Of a DNA stretch of 64,000 nucleotides, positions 1-9,441 are shown piece after piece (the first letter of the stretch is position 1; each line of letters begins with the position of its first letter). The stretch spans positions 2,722,621-2,786,620 of the forward strand of contig ML682090.1 of assembly GCA_007922195.1 (NCBI GenBank). The letters run 5' to 3'. The position numbers and the translations under genes are program-made. The notes beneath the pieces were generated by a model, which worked only from the letters and a program-made list of their open reading frames with translations, was not told the origin of the DNA and did no database searches. The stretch comes from Podocnemis expansa. Taxonomy: Eukaryota > Chordata > Testudines > Podocnemididae.

Positions 1-100
1 ACGCTGGCTCTTCTCGATTCTTTGCTTCTTCCACAATTTTATCCATTGCGGTAAAGAGCTCCTCAAGATTCCCTTCTTCCTTTATCTCACGCATTTCCTC
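1..100 (-). CDS. PMF1: PMF1 coding exon 3 (cut by window edge)
   Basis: Acceptor CTGGTGCAG|GAGGAA, phase 0. The 100 visible bases encode [15 protein letters not shown], then [17 protein letters not shown], matching the EIKEEGNLE and DKIVEE blocks of mammalian PMF1. The exon continues to the left of the window. Confidence 0.92.
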
Positions 101-3100
101 CTGCACCAGAAAACCATCAGGGATTCAAGAACAATAACAAAAATATGAACATAGCACATGGACATCTCTCTCCTTTGCTAGTGCTGGCCCTTCCTATTGC
201 GGGTGCAAGGACCAATGTTCCCTCTAAGCTGCGCCCGTGCGCATGCACACAGCAGCCCTGACTCCTCAGTGCACGCCTCATCGCCAGCCGTGCAGGGCCT
301 GCAGCTGCAGCTCCTTGCCAGCCCCAAACCCACATTCTTCCAGCCAGCAGGGAGCTGTTCCAGGGAGTTTAAAATCTTCCCTGAACATGCTCAGGGTGGG
401 AGATTTTAAACTTCCCAGTGCAGCTTCCTGCTTGCTAGAAGAATGGCAGCAGTGAGGAGCATACTCAGCATAGGAGCAGCTCTGTCAGCCAGGTGAGTAG
501 CATGAGAAAGTTGGGGATGGGGAGCCGGGGAAACGGATGCCTGGGGGAGTTGGGGAAGCCGGCCGGAAGGTGTGCGGAGAAGGCATCCAGCTGTGTGACT
601 CAGGGAAGCCCCCTGGCCCACCATGGAAAGTGCTGGGGGGTAGCAAGCAGCTTCCCCAGGACTACGGTTACCAGACACCTGGCAAAAGGAGGACACATTC
701 TCCTTTTTACCTTCATATCCTCCGTCTGGCAGACATTCTAAAAATAAGTGATTTTGTCCTGCTTTTTACTTTTGATAAGTAAAATGTTAAAAAAAAAACA
801 AAAAAACCTACACCCCCCCCCCCAGCACAGGCCTTGAACCCATCAGCCTAAAGTTAAGAGTCTCCTGTACACATTGGGAGCAAAAGAACCTGTGGAAAAA
901 ATCAAGAGGGAGTGGAGCACAGTTTCCGTTATTCCTAGAGGGTTTTGGAACAGCACCCTCCATGGTTCAGCTGTTAGAGCAGCAGACTCTTAATTTTAGG
1001 GTCATGGGTTTGAGCCCTATGCTGGGTGCTTTGATTTTTTGGACTTTTGCTCCCTACAAGAGGGCTAAATTGGGGAAAAAAAAAAAAAAATACAGCAAAC
1101 ACTAATAAAGTATACAATGAACAAAATTACTAAGAGGGACCAATCAAGTAAAACAAAGGGGCACATTTGAACTGGTTAGAAACAATATAGGACTTTTTTT
1201 TTAAAATTGTAAAATAGGCTGCTGTGAAAAATGCAAAAGGAGAGGCAAGTTAACTGGTTTTATTTTGTTTGTTTTTACTTTTTGGGTGCTTTTCAAGTTT
1301 ATATTTGCAAATTTAGTTTTTTAATTTTTTTTAGTCTGATGAACATTAATGAACAGGTCATGAAAAAGCTTTCATTTACTGAAAAAAAAATCTAGTTTTT
1401 GCTAAAAGAACACATTTTGGTAATTTTAAAATAAATTTAAAGCACACATGACTTTGCATGGTTTTAATGCTGCATTCATCAATCATTACCCATTTTCCAT
1501 GACATAATATGGTAATGACAGCAATGTTCCCTGTAAGGTGATGATGCAGCTGAGCAAGTGACAGATATGCTTGTGGAGCCAGCGGGCAGCAGGGAAGGGG
1601 CCTGATCTAGGTTGGGGAACTTGCTCAGCTACCTCCATAACTCGCTTACCAGCATCCATAACTTGCTCACCAGCATCATCACCTTACAGGGAACATTGGC
1701 AAGAACCTTCTCCTCTGGAGTGCCTGCTGTAACAGTCTACCTCACTGACTCTCCACTTCCTTTCAGGTCTCAGTGGGAAGCCTCTTTCTGCTGCACTCTA
1801 CTGCATTTACTTATTATCTCTACCCAGACCCTGGTGTGGACTTGCAGGGACTGCAGCCTGCAGTTCCCTGTCTCCAACGATCTGGCTGGGGAGATGAATC
1901 GATGTGACAGGTGCCTGCTGGTGGAATCTCTCAGGAGGCAGGTGGGAGAGTTACAGGAGGAGGTGTCTCGGCTCAGGAGTATCCACACCCTGGAGAAGTT
2001 CCTCGACAGCATCCATGAGGAGAAGTGCAAGAAGGAGGGCACTACCCAGGTGCCAGGGACTACTGCCACATCACTGGAGCTGGATGGGGAGCCTGTGGCA
2101 GGGGGAGGACACTGGCAGCTGGTTACCTCTGGTGGTAGGCAGTGCTCCACCCCTGCCCACAACCCACCCTCCGTTGTGGTGAAGAATCATTATGCAGTGC
2201 TAGAGATGGTGAAGGAGGTGGAAGAGGAGAGGCCATGCACCCCCGAGGCTGGGAGGATCACAGCCACCACAGCTAGGAGGAAACGTAGAGTTGTGGTGGT
2301 TGGGGACTCACTTCTGAGGGGGACGGAGGCACCCATCTGTCGCCCTGACAAGGTCTCTCGAGAGATATGCTGCCTGCCAGGTGCCCGCATCCGAGACATT
2401 ACAGAGGGATTGTCGAGAATCATCCGCCCCTCTGACTACTACCCCATGCTTCTCATTCATGTAGGAACCAATGATACTGTGAGAGGTGATCCTCAGCAGA
2501 TCAAAGGTGACTTCAGGGCTCTGGGACCGCAGGTGAAGGAGTTTGGAGCACAGGTGGTGTTCTCCTCGATTCTTCCGGTCAAGGGTAGAGGCCTGAGCAG
2601 AGACAGATGCATCCTGGAGATGAACGCTTGGCTGCGAAGATGGTGTCATCAGGAGGGCTTTGGCTTCCTTGACCATGGGTTGCTGTTTCAGGAAGAAGGA
2701 CTGCTAGGCAGAGATGGACTCCATCTTTCGAGGAAGGGGAAGAGCGTATTTGGACGCAGACTGGCTGACCTAGTGAGGAGGGCTTTAAACTAGGTCTGAC
2801 GGGGGAAGGAGACCAAAGCCCACAGGTAAGTGACAATGTGGGAGACCAGGGGGATGGGATGGAACTTGGGGGGTGCCGGGACTGTAACTCCAGGGATAGA
2901 AGAGAGGGTAGTTGGAACATGCGGGGGGAATCAAATAACCTTCTTAGATGCTCTAATGAAGCCCTAATGCCTGAGGCAGGTGGGGGAGGTCAACACCAAA
3001 AGAAAATGCAGGGAGGTAGATACAATAGAATTGAAAATCAAAATGGGAAAGTAGGGCAATCAGCCGGGTATCTTAGGTGCCTATACACAAATGCAAGGAG

Positions 3101-6100
3101 CCTGGGAAACAAGCAGGAGGAATTGGTAGTACTGGCACAGACAAAGAACTATGACATGATTGGGATAACAGAGACGTGGTGGGATAGTTTGCATGACTGG
3201 AGCTCTGCAATAGATGGGTATAGACTGTTCAGGAAGGACAGGCAGGGAAGGAAAGGGGGAGTAGCAGCACTATATGTAAAGGAGCTCTATGACTGCTCAG
3301 AGCTTCATTATGAAAGTGGAAACAAGCCAGTTGAAAGTCTGTGGGTTAAGTTTAGAGGGGAGAGCAACAAGGGGGATGTTGTGGTAGGTGTCTGCTACAG
3401 ACCACCAGATCAGAAGGAGGAGGTGGAGGAGGCATTCTATGGACAACTGACAGAAGTTTCTAGAGCACAGGCCCTGGTTCTCATGGGGGACTTCAATTAC
3501 CCTGACATCTGCTGGAAGGCCAATACAGCAGTGCACAGGCAATCCAGGAAGTTTCTGGAGAGTGTTGAGGACAACTTCCTGGTACAAATGCTGGAGCAAC
3601 CAACTAGGGGCCTTGCACCTCTCGATCTGCTGCTCACAAATAGAGAAGAATTTATCAGGGAAGTAGAAGTGAATGGCAACCTGGGTAGCAGTGACCATGA
3701 AATGATTGAGTTCAAGTTGATGATTGAAGGAAAGAAGCAAAACGCAGACCCTGGACTTCAGAAAAGCAGATTTTGTCTCCCTCAGGGAACTGATGGGCAG
3801 GATCCCTTGGGAGGCTAATCTGAAGGGAAAAGGTGTCGAAGAGATCTGGGTGTATTTTAAAGAAACTCTACGAAGGGCACAGGAAGATACCGTTCAGATG
3901 CTCAGAAAGAGCAGCAAATATGGAAGGCATCCAGCATGGCTGAGCAAAGAACTCCATGGTGAGCTAAAACACAAAAGGGAAGCTTACAAGAAAAAGCTTG
4001 GACAGATGCCTAGGGAGCCATATAAAAAAGACATTGCTCGGGACTGCAGGGATAAAATCAGAAAGGCCAAAGGACAAATGGAGTTGAGACTAGCAAAGGA
4101 TGTGAAGGATAACAGGAAGGGGTTCTACAAGTATATCAATAACAAGAAGAGGATCAGGGATGGTGTAGGTCCCTTACTGAATGGGGCAGGCATCCTCGTG
4201 ACAGAGGATGAAGAAAAAGCTGAAGTGCTCAATGCTTTTTTTTACTTCAGTTTTCACAAGCAGGGTCAGCTCCCAGCCCACTACACTAGGTACGGTAGAC
4301 TAGGGAGAAGAAGAGAGGCCCTTGGTGACAGAAGGTCAGGTTAGGGACTGCTTAAAGAAACTAGATGTGCACAAGTCCATGGGGCCGGATGAACTGCATC
4401 CGAGGGTGCTGAGGGAGCTGGCTGATGAGACAGCAGTACCGTTGGCCATTATCTTTGAAAACTCATGGCGAACAGGGGAGGTGCCAGAGAACTGGAAAAA
4501 AGCAAATATAGTACCTATCTTCAAGAAAGGCAAAAAGGCGGATCCAGGGAATTAGACCTGTCAGCCTCACCTCAATCCCTGGAAAAATCATGGAGCAGCT
4601 TCTCAAAGAATCCATCCTGAAACACTTGGAGGAAAATAGAGTAATCAGGAACAGTCAGCATGGATTCACCAAGGGTAAATCATGCCTGACCAACCTCATC
4701 GCCTTCTATGGTGAGATGACTGGATTTGTGGACGCGGGAAGAGCCGTTGATGTGATATACCTTGACTTTAGCAAGGCTTTTGATACAGTTTCCCACAGCA
4801 TTCTCACTGGCAAATTAAGGAAGTATGGGTTAGATGCGTGGACTGTAAGGTGGATAGAAAACTGGCTAGATCAATGGTTTCAGCGTGTAGGAATCAATGG
4901 TTCCATGTCAAGTTGGCAAGCAGTAAGGAGTGGCGTGCCCCAGGGGTCGGTCCTGGGGCCAGTTCTGTTCAATGTTTTCATCAATGATCTGGATGATGGG
5001 ATAGATTGCACACTTAGTAAGTTTGCGGATGATACCAAACTGGGGGGAACGGTAGACACCCTAGAGGGCAGGGACAGGATTCAGGGAGACCTAGACAAAT
5101 TGGAGCAATGGGCCAAGAGGAATCTCATGAGGTTCAACAAGCACAAGTGTAAAATCCTGCACTTGGGACGAAAAAACCCCATGTACTGCTACAGGCTGGG
5201 GAGTGATCAGCTAAATAGCAGCACTGGAGAGAAGGACCTGGGAGTCATGGTGGATGGGAAGCTGGATATGAGTCAGCAGTGTGCGCTTGCTGCCAGAAAG
5301 GCCAATGGCATACTGGGCTGCATCAGAAGAAGTGTTGCCAGCAGATCGAGGGATGTGATCATTCCCCTCTATTCTGCACTAGTGAGGCCACATCTGGAAT
5401 ACTGTGTCCAGTTTTGGGCTCCCCACTACAAAAAGGACATGGACAAATTAGAGAGAGTCTAGAGGAGGGCAACAAAAATGATCAAAGGGCTGGAGCACAA
5501 GCCCTATGAAGAAAGGCTGAAGGAACTAGGCTTATTTAGCTTGCAGAAGAGAAGATTGAGGGGGGATTTGATAGCAACCTTCAACTACTTGAAGGGTTGC
5601 TCCAAGGAGGATGGAGCTCAACTGTTCTCGGTAGTAACAGAGAGCAGAACGAGAAGCAATGGTTTCAAGTTACAGCTGGGGCGGTCCAGGCTGGATATTA
5701 GGAGAAACTTCCTTACTAGGCGAGTGGTGAAGCATTGGAATAAGCTGCCTAGGGAGGTGGTGGAATCTCCATCTCTGGAGGTGTTCAAGGCCCAGCTGGA
5801 CAAAACCCTGACTGGGATGATCTAATGGGAGTGGTCCTGCTTTTTTTGGCAGGGGGTTGGACTAGATGACCTTGTGGGGTCCCTTCCAACCCTATGATTC
5901 TTTGATTTCCCCTTCTGCCACTCTCCAGCTGTACTTTTTACTCTATATCAAGTTGTATTACAGGTGAATGGATTATTTAATTTTTTTATCACTAGATCTA
6001 GTGCTTGAATTTAATTCCTTTCCCCCCTAGAAAGTGCAAAGCTTTTCTGGGCCAGTGGCATCACTGTTTGCAGAATCCAAGTGTTCATTTTTCTTTAAGT

Positions 6101-9100
6101 TCTAGCCCTTGTGGATGCAAGGATGTCCTTCAAAGCAGGGAACAAGTAAACCTCTGCAGCTCTTCCCGAGTCTCTAGGCACATCCAGTGCCTCTGCTGCT
6201 ACCCATAGCTTTCCCAAACAGCAGAGGAATGAAAATTATCCCCATTTTGTCAGTTTTCAGGGAAGCGATTCAAAATGCAGGCACATGGAACTGACAAGAA
6301 TCAGACAAATTTCACCCACAGGACAGATAGGCATAGGAGTTACCCACAGAGGAAGACCCATAAAAATGGAGATTAGGAAAGGGTTCAAATTTGCAGCCTT
6401 GCTTAGGGTCTCAGGGAACAAGCGATCATAGCATACTATGTTGAAGCACATAGCCTTGCATTTACAGGAGCATCATTTAGTAAGTGGGGAAAAAAACTGA
6501 TTTAGATCTAAGGCAAGACACTTCGCTGCTCTGTGCTGGGTCTGTAAATTTTACCCATATGTAAAGTGAGATTAACATACACCTGTCTCACAGGATATGA
6601 GGCTTAATTTAATAATATTAGTAAAATGTTCCAAGATCTTTGGATGAAAAATGCTGCCATGTTCAAAATAGCATTGCTGCCCACACCTGTTTTGGGATGT
6701 TACAAAGAAGTCTTCAACTCTCAGCTAAACATTTGGAGTTCAATTTCAAATGTAAAGAAGCTTATTTTAATGTCTGACCTTGTTGGTTAGAGATTTTTTT
6801 TTTTTTTTAAGTTAGCCTAAATCATCAAAAGAAAGAAGAGACGTTTAAAAGCAAAGATCTGTTTTTCTTCTTCTTACCTGAATGGAGGCTTGCAGTTGGG
6901 ATATAAACTGATCATAAATACTTCTGGTCATTTCAGGCTGGAGTTTGTAGAAGCGATGATAGCAGTTTGCAAACCTCTGGTAACTGAGCAAAACAAGAAA
7001 AAAAATACAAACCAGAGAAGTGGTTTAAAATATCACACACTAGAAATTACTGTCACCAAAGAGCCTGAGTGGATTCATGTTTATGTCAGACAAGAACAAA
7101 ACAGAAGTAAAAAATATTCTGTAAAAATCATCCATCATTAACCAACCATATGCCCAACTGATCCACACGTGTCTGTATACTGGTTGGTCTTCTAGTGAAA
7201 GTGCACCAAAGCACAAAGACTTTGCTTTGGTCAAAAGAAAAGGACTAAATCTCTATTCACACATCTATAAAAGGCCAAATTCTGCACACAGTGGCAGCTT
7301 CACAATCACTTGAAAAATCAACAGGATTGCAGTGGCATAACTTAAGGCAAAGTTTAGCTAAATCAGGCAGCTTTTCCTTCACTATCTCCCATCAATCTGT
7401 GTTGATGGTGCATGGCAGCCATAGTCAAGAAAGCATTCTGGAATCCTCTGGCAAATAAGGAGATAGAGAAAAATTAGTTCATACCACAGTAAGCACAGAA
7501 TGACAGACTGGGTGATCCCATGGATGACTAAGTATGCAGAAAGACTGCCTCTCTGGAAGGAGGCTGGAGCCTTCTCTGGCATCTGCACTTCTTTATACTG
7601 AACCTGCAGCCAATTAGGATGTTGGATGGAACTGCTTGTGAGCAGCCAGACAGCAGGAGACAAAAGGAAGCCACAGGGTGTTGATCTGAACTTATTGCCC
7701 ACTCTGCAGCCAGGAGGAATGGCTCTAGGGCTGTGGGTTTCAAACATATGGTCAGAACCCAATATTGGGTTGCAGATCCTCCAGTACTTGGTCATGGTGC
7801 CCCTGCCACCACTGCTGAAAGACAGGAATGCATTGCTCAAAGATGTGATGATTTTTTTTCAACTGGGTCCTGAGAAAAAAAAAAGTCTGAAAACTACTGC
7901 ATTAGGGACGTAGTGAGTTTTTTCCCCTCTGGTTCATGAATTAAGTCAATGTTGGGAACAGAATGGAGCAGCAGGTCACTTTGCTAGGTCTCAAAAGCTA
8001 GAGCAGCCCCAACAGCTCAAGGAACTACAAAGCAGCTGTCTGAAAGTTCACTGACATTGCCACTGATTCAGAGCACCACACAGAATTACATTCACAGCAT
8101 CAAAATCACAGAATCACAGAAACTGGAAGGATCCATGAGAATTCATCCAGTCCAGGCCAGGCCCTGCACTCATGGCAGGACTAAGTACCCTCTTAAACCA
8201 TCCCTGACAGGTGCTCATCTAACCTGCTCTTGAACACTTCCAATGATGGTGATTCCACAACCTGCCTCGGCAACTTATTCCAGTGGTTTATCACCCTAAC
8301 AGTTAGGATTTTTTTCCTAATTTCCAACCTAAACCTAAATATAGAGGAAGGGGAGGTTTACTGGCAAGTATCACAAGGCATGAGCCCCTCCCACAATCAG
8401 TGCTTGAAATCTGAGTGTAAAAGAACAAACTGATCAGACTTTGTTCTGTGCAGGATGCAGGGGCAAGGAGTGGTGTATTGACCTTAGTGCCGGGGGTGGG
8501 GGTGGGGTGAAATTTCCCTTCTACCAAGTCTAGGGCTACCACACACCAAAGCCTGGAAAGCAGGACAGAGAAGTACAAAAAGGAGGACACATGGAAAAAA
8601 TGTAGTATTAATGTAATATTCTTCAGTTTTTAGGGAGCCCTGGCATGCTTCCCCCTAAAAATAAGGCATTCCAGGGCATTCCAGCATACTTGAACACCTG
8701 TAAGGAAAAAGCTAGACAAAATCTTGTATTTTAAAATACTTAACACACAGAAGATGTGAAGGTAAAAAGGAGAACATGTCCTCCTTTTGCCTCACATCTG
8801 CTTGAGCAGGTAGTTTTCAGCCACCCTCCGCACATGGGAATGAATGAGTGAACAAGACTCTGGCCAACAGCAAACTCACCCCAAATCTCACGAGGTTTCC
8901 ACCCCAGATCTCGCGAGACATCACCGCGGCTTCCCAACCTCTCGCGAGGTTTCCCATGCCCGCTCCACAGCACCTCCCACCCGTTCTCTCGCGAGATGTT
9001 CCCCGCCCCCACCTGCCGGCAGCCACCAGCTTCTCCAGGAACGTGTCCACCACCGTGTCGAAGAGCTGCCCGCGGCCCGGCTGCTCCTCCCCGGCCGGCG

Positions 9101-9167
9101 GGGAAGAGGAGCCACCAGCAGCCCGCATATCCCCACCCGCCGCTGCCTCGCTGCCCGCCGCCGCCAT
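1..9167 (-). CDS. PMF1: PMF1 (polyamine-modulated factor 1, NNF1 kinetochore subunit), exons 1-3, 3' part outside window
   Basis: PMF1 is the vertebrate NNF1, a subunit of the MIS12 kinetochore complex (with MIS12, DSN1 and NSL1) that links centromeric chromatin to microtubule-binding proteins. Coding exons on the minus strand are 9,167-9,013, 6,983-6,878 and 100-1 (open at the window edge). Joined, they give about 120 residues. After a low-complexity Ala/Gly/Ser start come [17 protein letters not shown], a segment containing [20 protein letters not shown], and [15 protein letters not shown], all recognisable against mammalian PMF1. Phases join exactly: exon 1 ends with two bases of a Ser codon, exon 2 completes it, and exon 3 starts in phase 0. 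The start ATG at 9,167 has A at -3 and G at +4. Intron 2 contains a large CR1 element. The C-terminal coiled-coil exons and neighbouring BGLAP would lie beyond position 1. The identification rests on remembered mammalian sequence, not on a search. Confidence 0.93.
101..800. other. PMF1 intron 2, left part: repeat-like sequence, no gene
   Basis: The stretch from about 185 to 520 begins with CAATGTTCCCTCTAAGCTG, the same kind of end as the foldback at 1,522, so it is probably a MITE or SINE remnant. At 673-770 there is an AAAAGGAGGACACATTCTCC motif that recurs near 8,580 and inverted near 8,768. No exon was recognised. Confidence 0.4.
822..868 (-). pseudogene. 3' half of a tRNA-Lys-like sequence, inverted
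   Basis: On the minus strand this reads GACTCTTAAC, TTTAGG, then GATGGGTTCAAGGCCTGTGC, TGGG: the anticodon arm, T arm and acceptor of a Lys-type tRNA. The 5' half is not recognisable. It lies in opposite orientation to the copy at 955-1,028, with about 90 bases between them. Confidence 0.45.
955..1028 (+). pseudogene. tRNA-Lys(CTT)-like pseudogene
   Basis: A 74-base stretch resembling vertebrate tRNA-Lys: D-arm region GGTTCAGCTGTTAGAGC, anticodon loop context GACTCTTAAT (anticodon CTT), T arm ATGGG-TTTGAGC-CCTAT. The acceptor halves ACCCTCC and GCTGGGT mispair at two positions and the B box has decayed, so it is a pseudogene or a SINE head. Confidence 0.65.
1522..1698. repeat. Foldback repeat abutting the CR1 5' end
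   Basis: The segment starting CAATGTTCCCTGTAAGGTGA at 1,522 is the inverse complement of the segment ending TCACCTTACAGGGAACATTG at 1,698. The right arm contains an internal duplication (CATAACTCGCTTACCAGCAT / CATAACTTGCTCACCAGCAT). It probably represents a MITE-like element. A related CCAATGTTCCCTCTAAGCTG end occurs near 212-231. Confidence 0.6.
1840..2793 (+). CDS. CR1 ORF1 protein: zinc-binding N-terminus, coiled coil, SGNH esterase
   Basis: The open frame extends upstream to 1,612, but only the part from about 1,840 looks like CR1 ORF1. It begins with a Cys pair motif (CRDC, later CDRC), then a Leu/Glu coiled-coil stretch ([17 protein letters not shown]), then an SGNH-hydrolase domain. 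Catalytic blocks are visible: GDS (2,302-2,310), HVGTND (2,458-2,475) and DGLHL (2,713-2,727). The esterase domain is typical of CR1/L2-clade ORF1 and is thought to help RNA binding or membrane/lipid interaction. This frame has no internal stop. The true start codon is uncertain because the frame has no convincing ATG context near its beginning. Confidence 0.8.
   Translation, partial: TCRDCSLQFPVSNDLAGEMNRCDRCLLVESLRRQVGELQEEVSRLRSIHTLEKFLDSIHEEKCKKEGTTQVPGTTATSLELDGEPVAGGGHWQLVTSGGRQCSTPAHNPPSVVVKNHYAVLEMVKEVEEERPCTPEAGRITATTARRKRRVVVVGDSLLRGTEAPICRPDKVSREICCLPGARIRDITEGLSRIIRPSDYYPMLLIHVGTNDTVRGDPQQIKGDFRALGPQVKEFGAQVVFSSILPVKGRGLSRDRCILEMNAWLRRWCHQEGFGFLDHGLLFQEEGLLGRDGLHLSRKGKSVFGRRLADLVRRALN
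2838..3818 (+). pseudogene. CR1 ORF2, endonuclease part
   Basis: APE-type endonuclease domain of CR1 ORF2. Landmarks in order are [22 protein letters not shown] (catalytic Glu), [17 protein letters not shown] (catalytic Asp/Asn) and SDHEMIEF (catalytic Asp/His). The endonuclease residues look intact. The reading continues in another frame from about 3,724, so a frameshift lies just after the endonuclease. The upstream end of ORF2 overlaps the start of this frame and its initiation codon is not certain. Confidence 0.85.
3724..5825 (+). pseudogene. CR1 ORF2, linker, reverse transcriptase and C-terminal part, broken
   Basis: Pieces at 3,724-4,344, 4,322-4,555, 4,590-5,462 and 5,478-5,825 lie in three frames. 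RT landmarks are [39 protein letters not shown] and FADD (5,022-5,033, the catalytic Asp pair, intact here). The segment from 5,478 is the CR1 C-terminal domain. Lesions: one T too many in the T8 run, a two-base deficit in the NYRP-type motif region at 4,547-4,560, and TAG at 5,460-5,462. It cannot make a full ORF2 protein. Confidence 0.88.
5908..6877. other. PMF1 intron 2, right part: MIR-like fragment, otherwise unique
   Basis: About 6,510-6,670 looks like the 3' part of a plus-strand MIR (GTAAAGTGAGATTAACATAC, then CTGTCTCACAGGATATGAGG). The rest has no recognised repeat or coding signal, apart from the polypyrimidine tract that would belong to neighbouring splice sites. Confidence 0.45.
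6878..6983 (-). CDS. PMF1: PMF1 coding exon 2
   Basis: A 106-base exon with acceptor TGCTCAG|TTACC and donor ATTCAG|GTAAGAAG. One base completes the Ser codon from exon 1, followed by 35 codons that include [20 protein letters not shown], the core of the NNF1 domain. It is too short to appear as a clear open frame and was found by reading the minus strand for PMF1. Confidence 0.93.
7731..7899 (+). mobile_element. hAT-type MITE, family A (CAGTGGTTTTCAAAC ends)
   Basis: Short non-autonomous DNA transposon with ends CTGTGGGTTTCAAAC and GTCTGAAAACTACTG. It is flanked by 8-bp duplications (CTCTAGGG / CATTAGGG, 6 of 8). It contains the family-internal phrase GGAATGCATTGCTCAAAGAT, shared with 17,434-17,620. 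It lies in PMF1 intron 1. Confidence 0.7.
8103..8346 (-). mobile_element. CR1 3' fragment
   Basis: The minus strand of CR1 3' sequence: ATCACAGAAACTGGAAGGAT, then TTGAACACTTCCAATGATGG, TTCCACAACCTGCCTCGGCA and TATTCCAGTGGTTTATCACC. It is a degenerate, truncated copy in PMF1 intron 1. Confidence 0.8.
8885..8996. promoter_or_regulatory. Cluster of TCTCGCGAGA palindromes beside PMF1 exon 1
   Basis: Two perfect TCTCGCGAGA palindromes (8,909-8,918 and 8,987-8,996), one 9/10 copy (8,940-8,949, ending AGG) and a decayed copy (TCTCACGAGG, 8,886-8,895). All lie within 112 bases, just inside intron 1. TCTCGCGAGA is a known vertebrate housekeeping-promoter element reported to bind Kaiso/ZBTB33 and to work in either orientation. 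The clustering is seen; a regulatory role is inferred. Confidence 0.65.
9013..9167 (-). CDS. PMF1: PMF1 coding exon 1
   Basis: Begins at the first in-frame ATG (9,167-9,165, context AAG-ATG-G) and ends at GGCAG|GTGGGG (donor GT at 9,012-9,011). It encodes an Ala/Gly/Ser-rich leader of about 35 residues, then the conserved [15 protein letters not shown] helix. It ends in phase 2. The leader differs from the mammalian one, as expected for this disordered region. Confidence 0.93.
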
Positions 9168-9300
9168 CTTGACCCGCCAAAAAAGCTTCAAGCGCTCGGA
9201 TGATCCCGCCCCTTCTTCCGATTGGCTGAAACAGTTGCTCTGCTCTTATTGGTGGAGGCTTGTGTCAATCAGGCGAGCAGGCCACGCCCCCAATAGACAG
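9168..9300 (-). promoter_or_regulatory. PMF1 promoter: CCAAT and GC boxes
   Basis: Just upstream of the PMF1 ATG on the minus strand lie two reverse CCAAT boxes (ATTGG at 9,221-9,225 and 9,248-9,252), a forward CCAAT at 9,290-9,294, GC boxes (CCCGCCCC at 9,205-9,212 and CCACGCCCC at 9,282-9,290) and an ETS core (CTTCCG, 9,215-9,220). There is no TATA box. This is a typical NF-Y/Sp1 CpG-type promoter; the start site itself cannot be placed. Confidence 0.65.
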
Positions 9301-9310
9301 CTGAGCATAG

Positions 9311-9441
9311 TTCCAAAGGGGCAGACCTGTTAGTCTAGTAAAGGAAAAAAGCAAGGAGCTTTATGGCACTTAGACACTAACAGATTTATTTATCGCATGA
9401 GCTTTCTTGGGAGAAAATCCCACTTCTTCAGATGCTTTGAA
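9311..9441 (+). mobile_element. Foldback family F, single arm
   Basis: One arm of the palindromic repeat described at 46,612-46,842: TTCCAAAGG start, then ACTAACAGATTTATTTATCG, CATGAGCTTTCTTGGGAGAA and AATCCCACTTCTTCAGATGC, ending at TTTGAAG. The second arm is absent. Confidence 0.7.

Larger units (their letters stand above)
1700..5907 (+). mobile_element. CR1 LINE, nearly full length, inside PMF1 intron 2
   Basis: CR1 non-LTR retrotransposon oriented against PMF1. ORF1 (esterase type) ends at 2,793. ORF2 (endonuclease + RT) runs from about 2,838 to 5,825 in several frames. The 3' end has the characteristic CR1 tail (GGGTTGGACTAGATGACC, then TTCCAACCCTATGATTCTTTG). The 5' boundary is approximate because a foldback repeat abuts it. 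ORF2 is inactivated by an extra T in the T-run near 4,236-4,243, a two-base loss at about 4,551-4,556 and a TAG at 5,460-5,462. The last two also occur in the second CR1 copy (38,957-40,805). Confidence 0.93.

Noticed and set aside
955..1028. Functional tRNA-Lys gene
   Set aside because: The acceptor stem has mismatches and promoter boxes are altered, so it is annotated as a pseudogene.
9165..9191. Longer PMF1 start eight codons upstream
   Set aside because: That codon is TTG, not ATG. The ATG at 9,167 is the first and has a strong context.
8848..9333. 161-codon plus-strand open frame opposite PMF1 exon 1
   Set aside because: Shadow of the CpG-rich PMF1 first exon and promoter; no motif.
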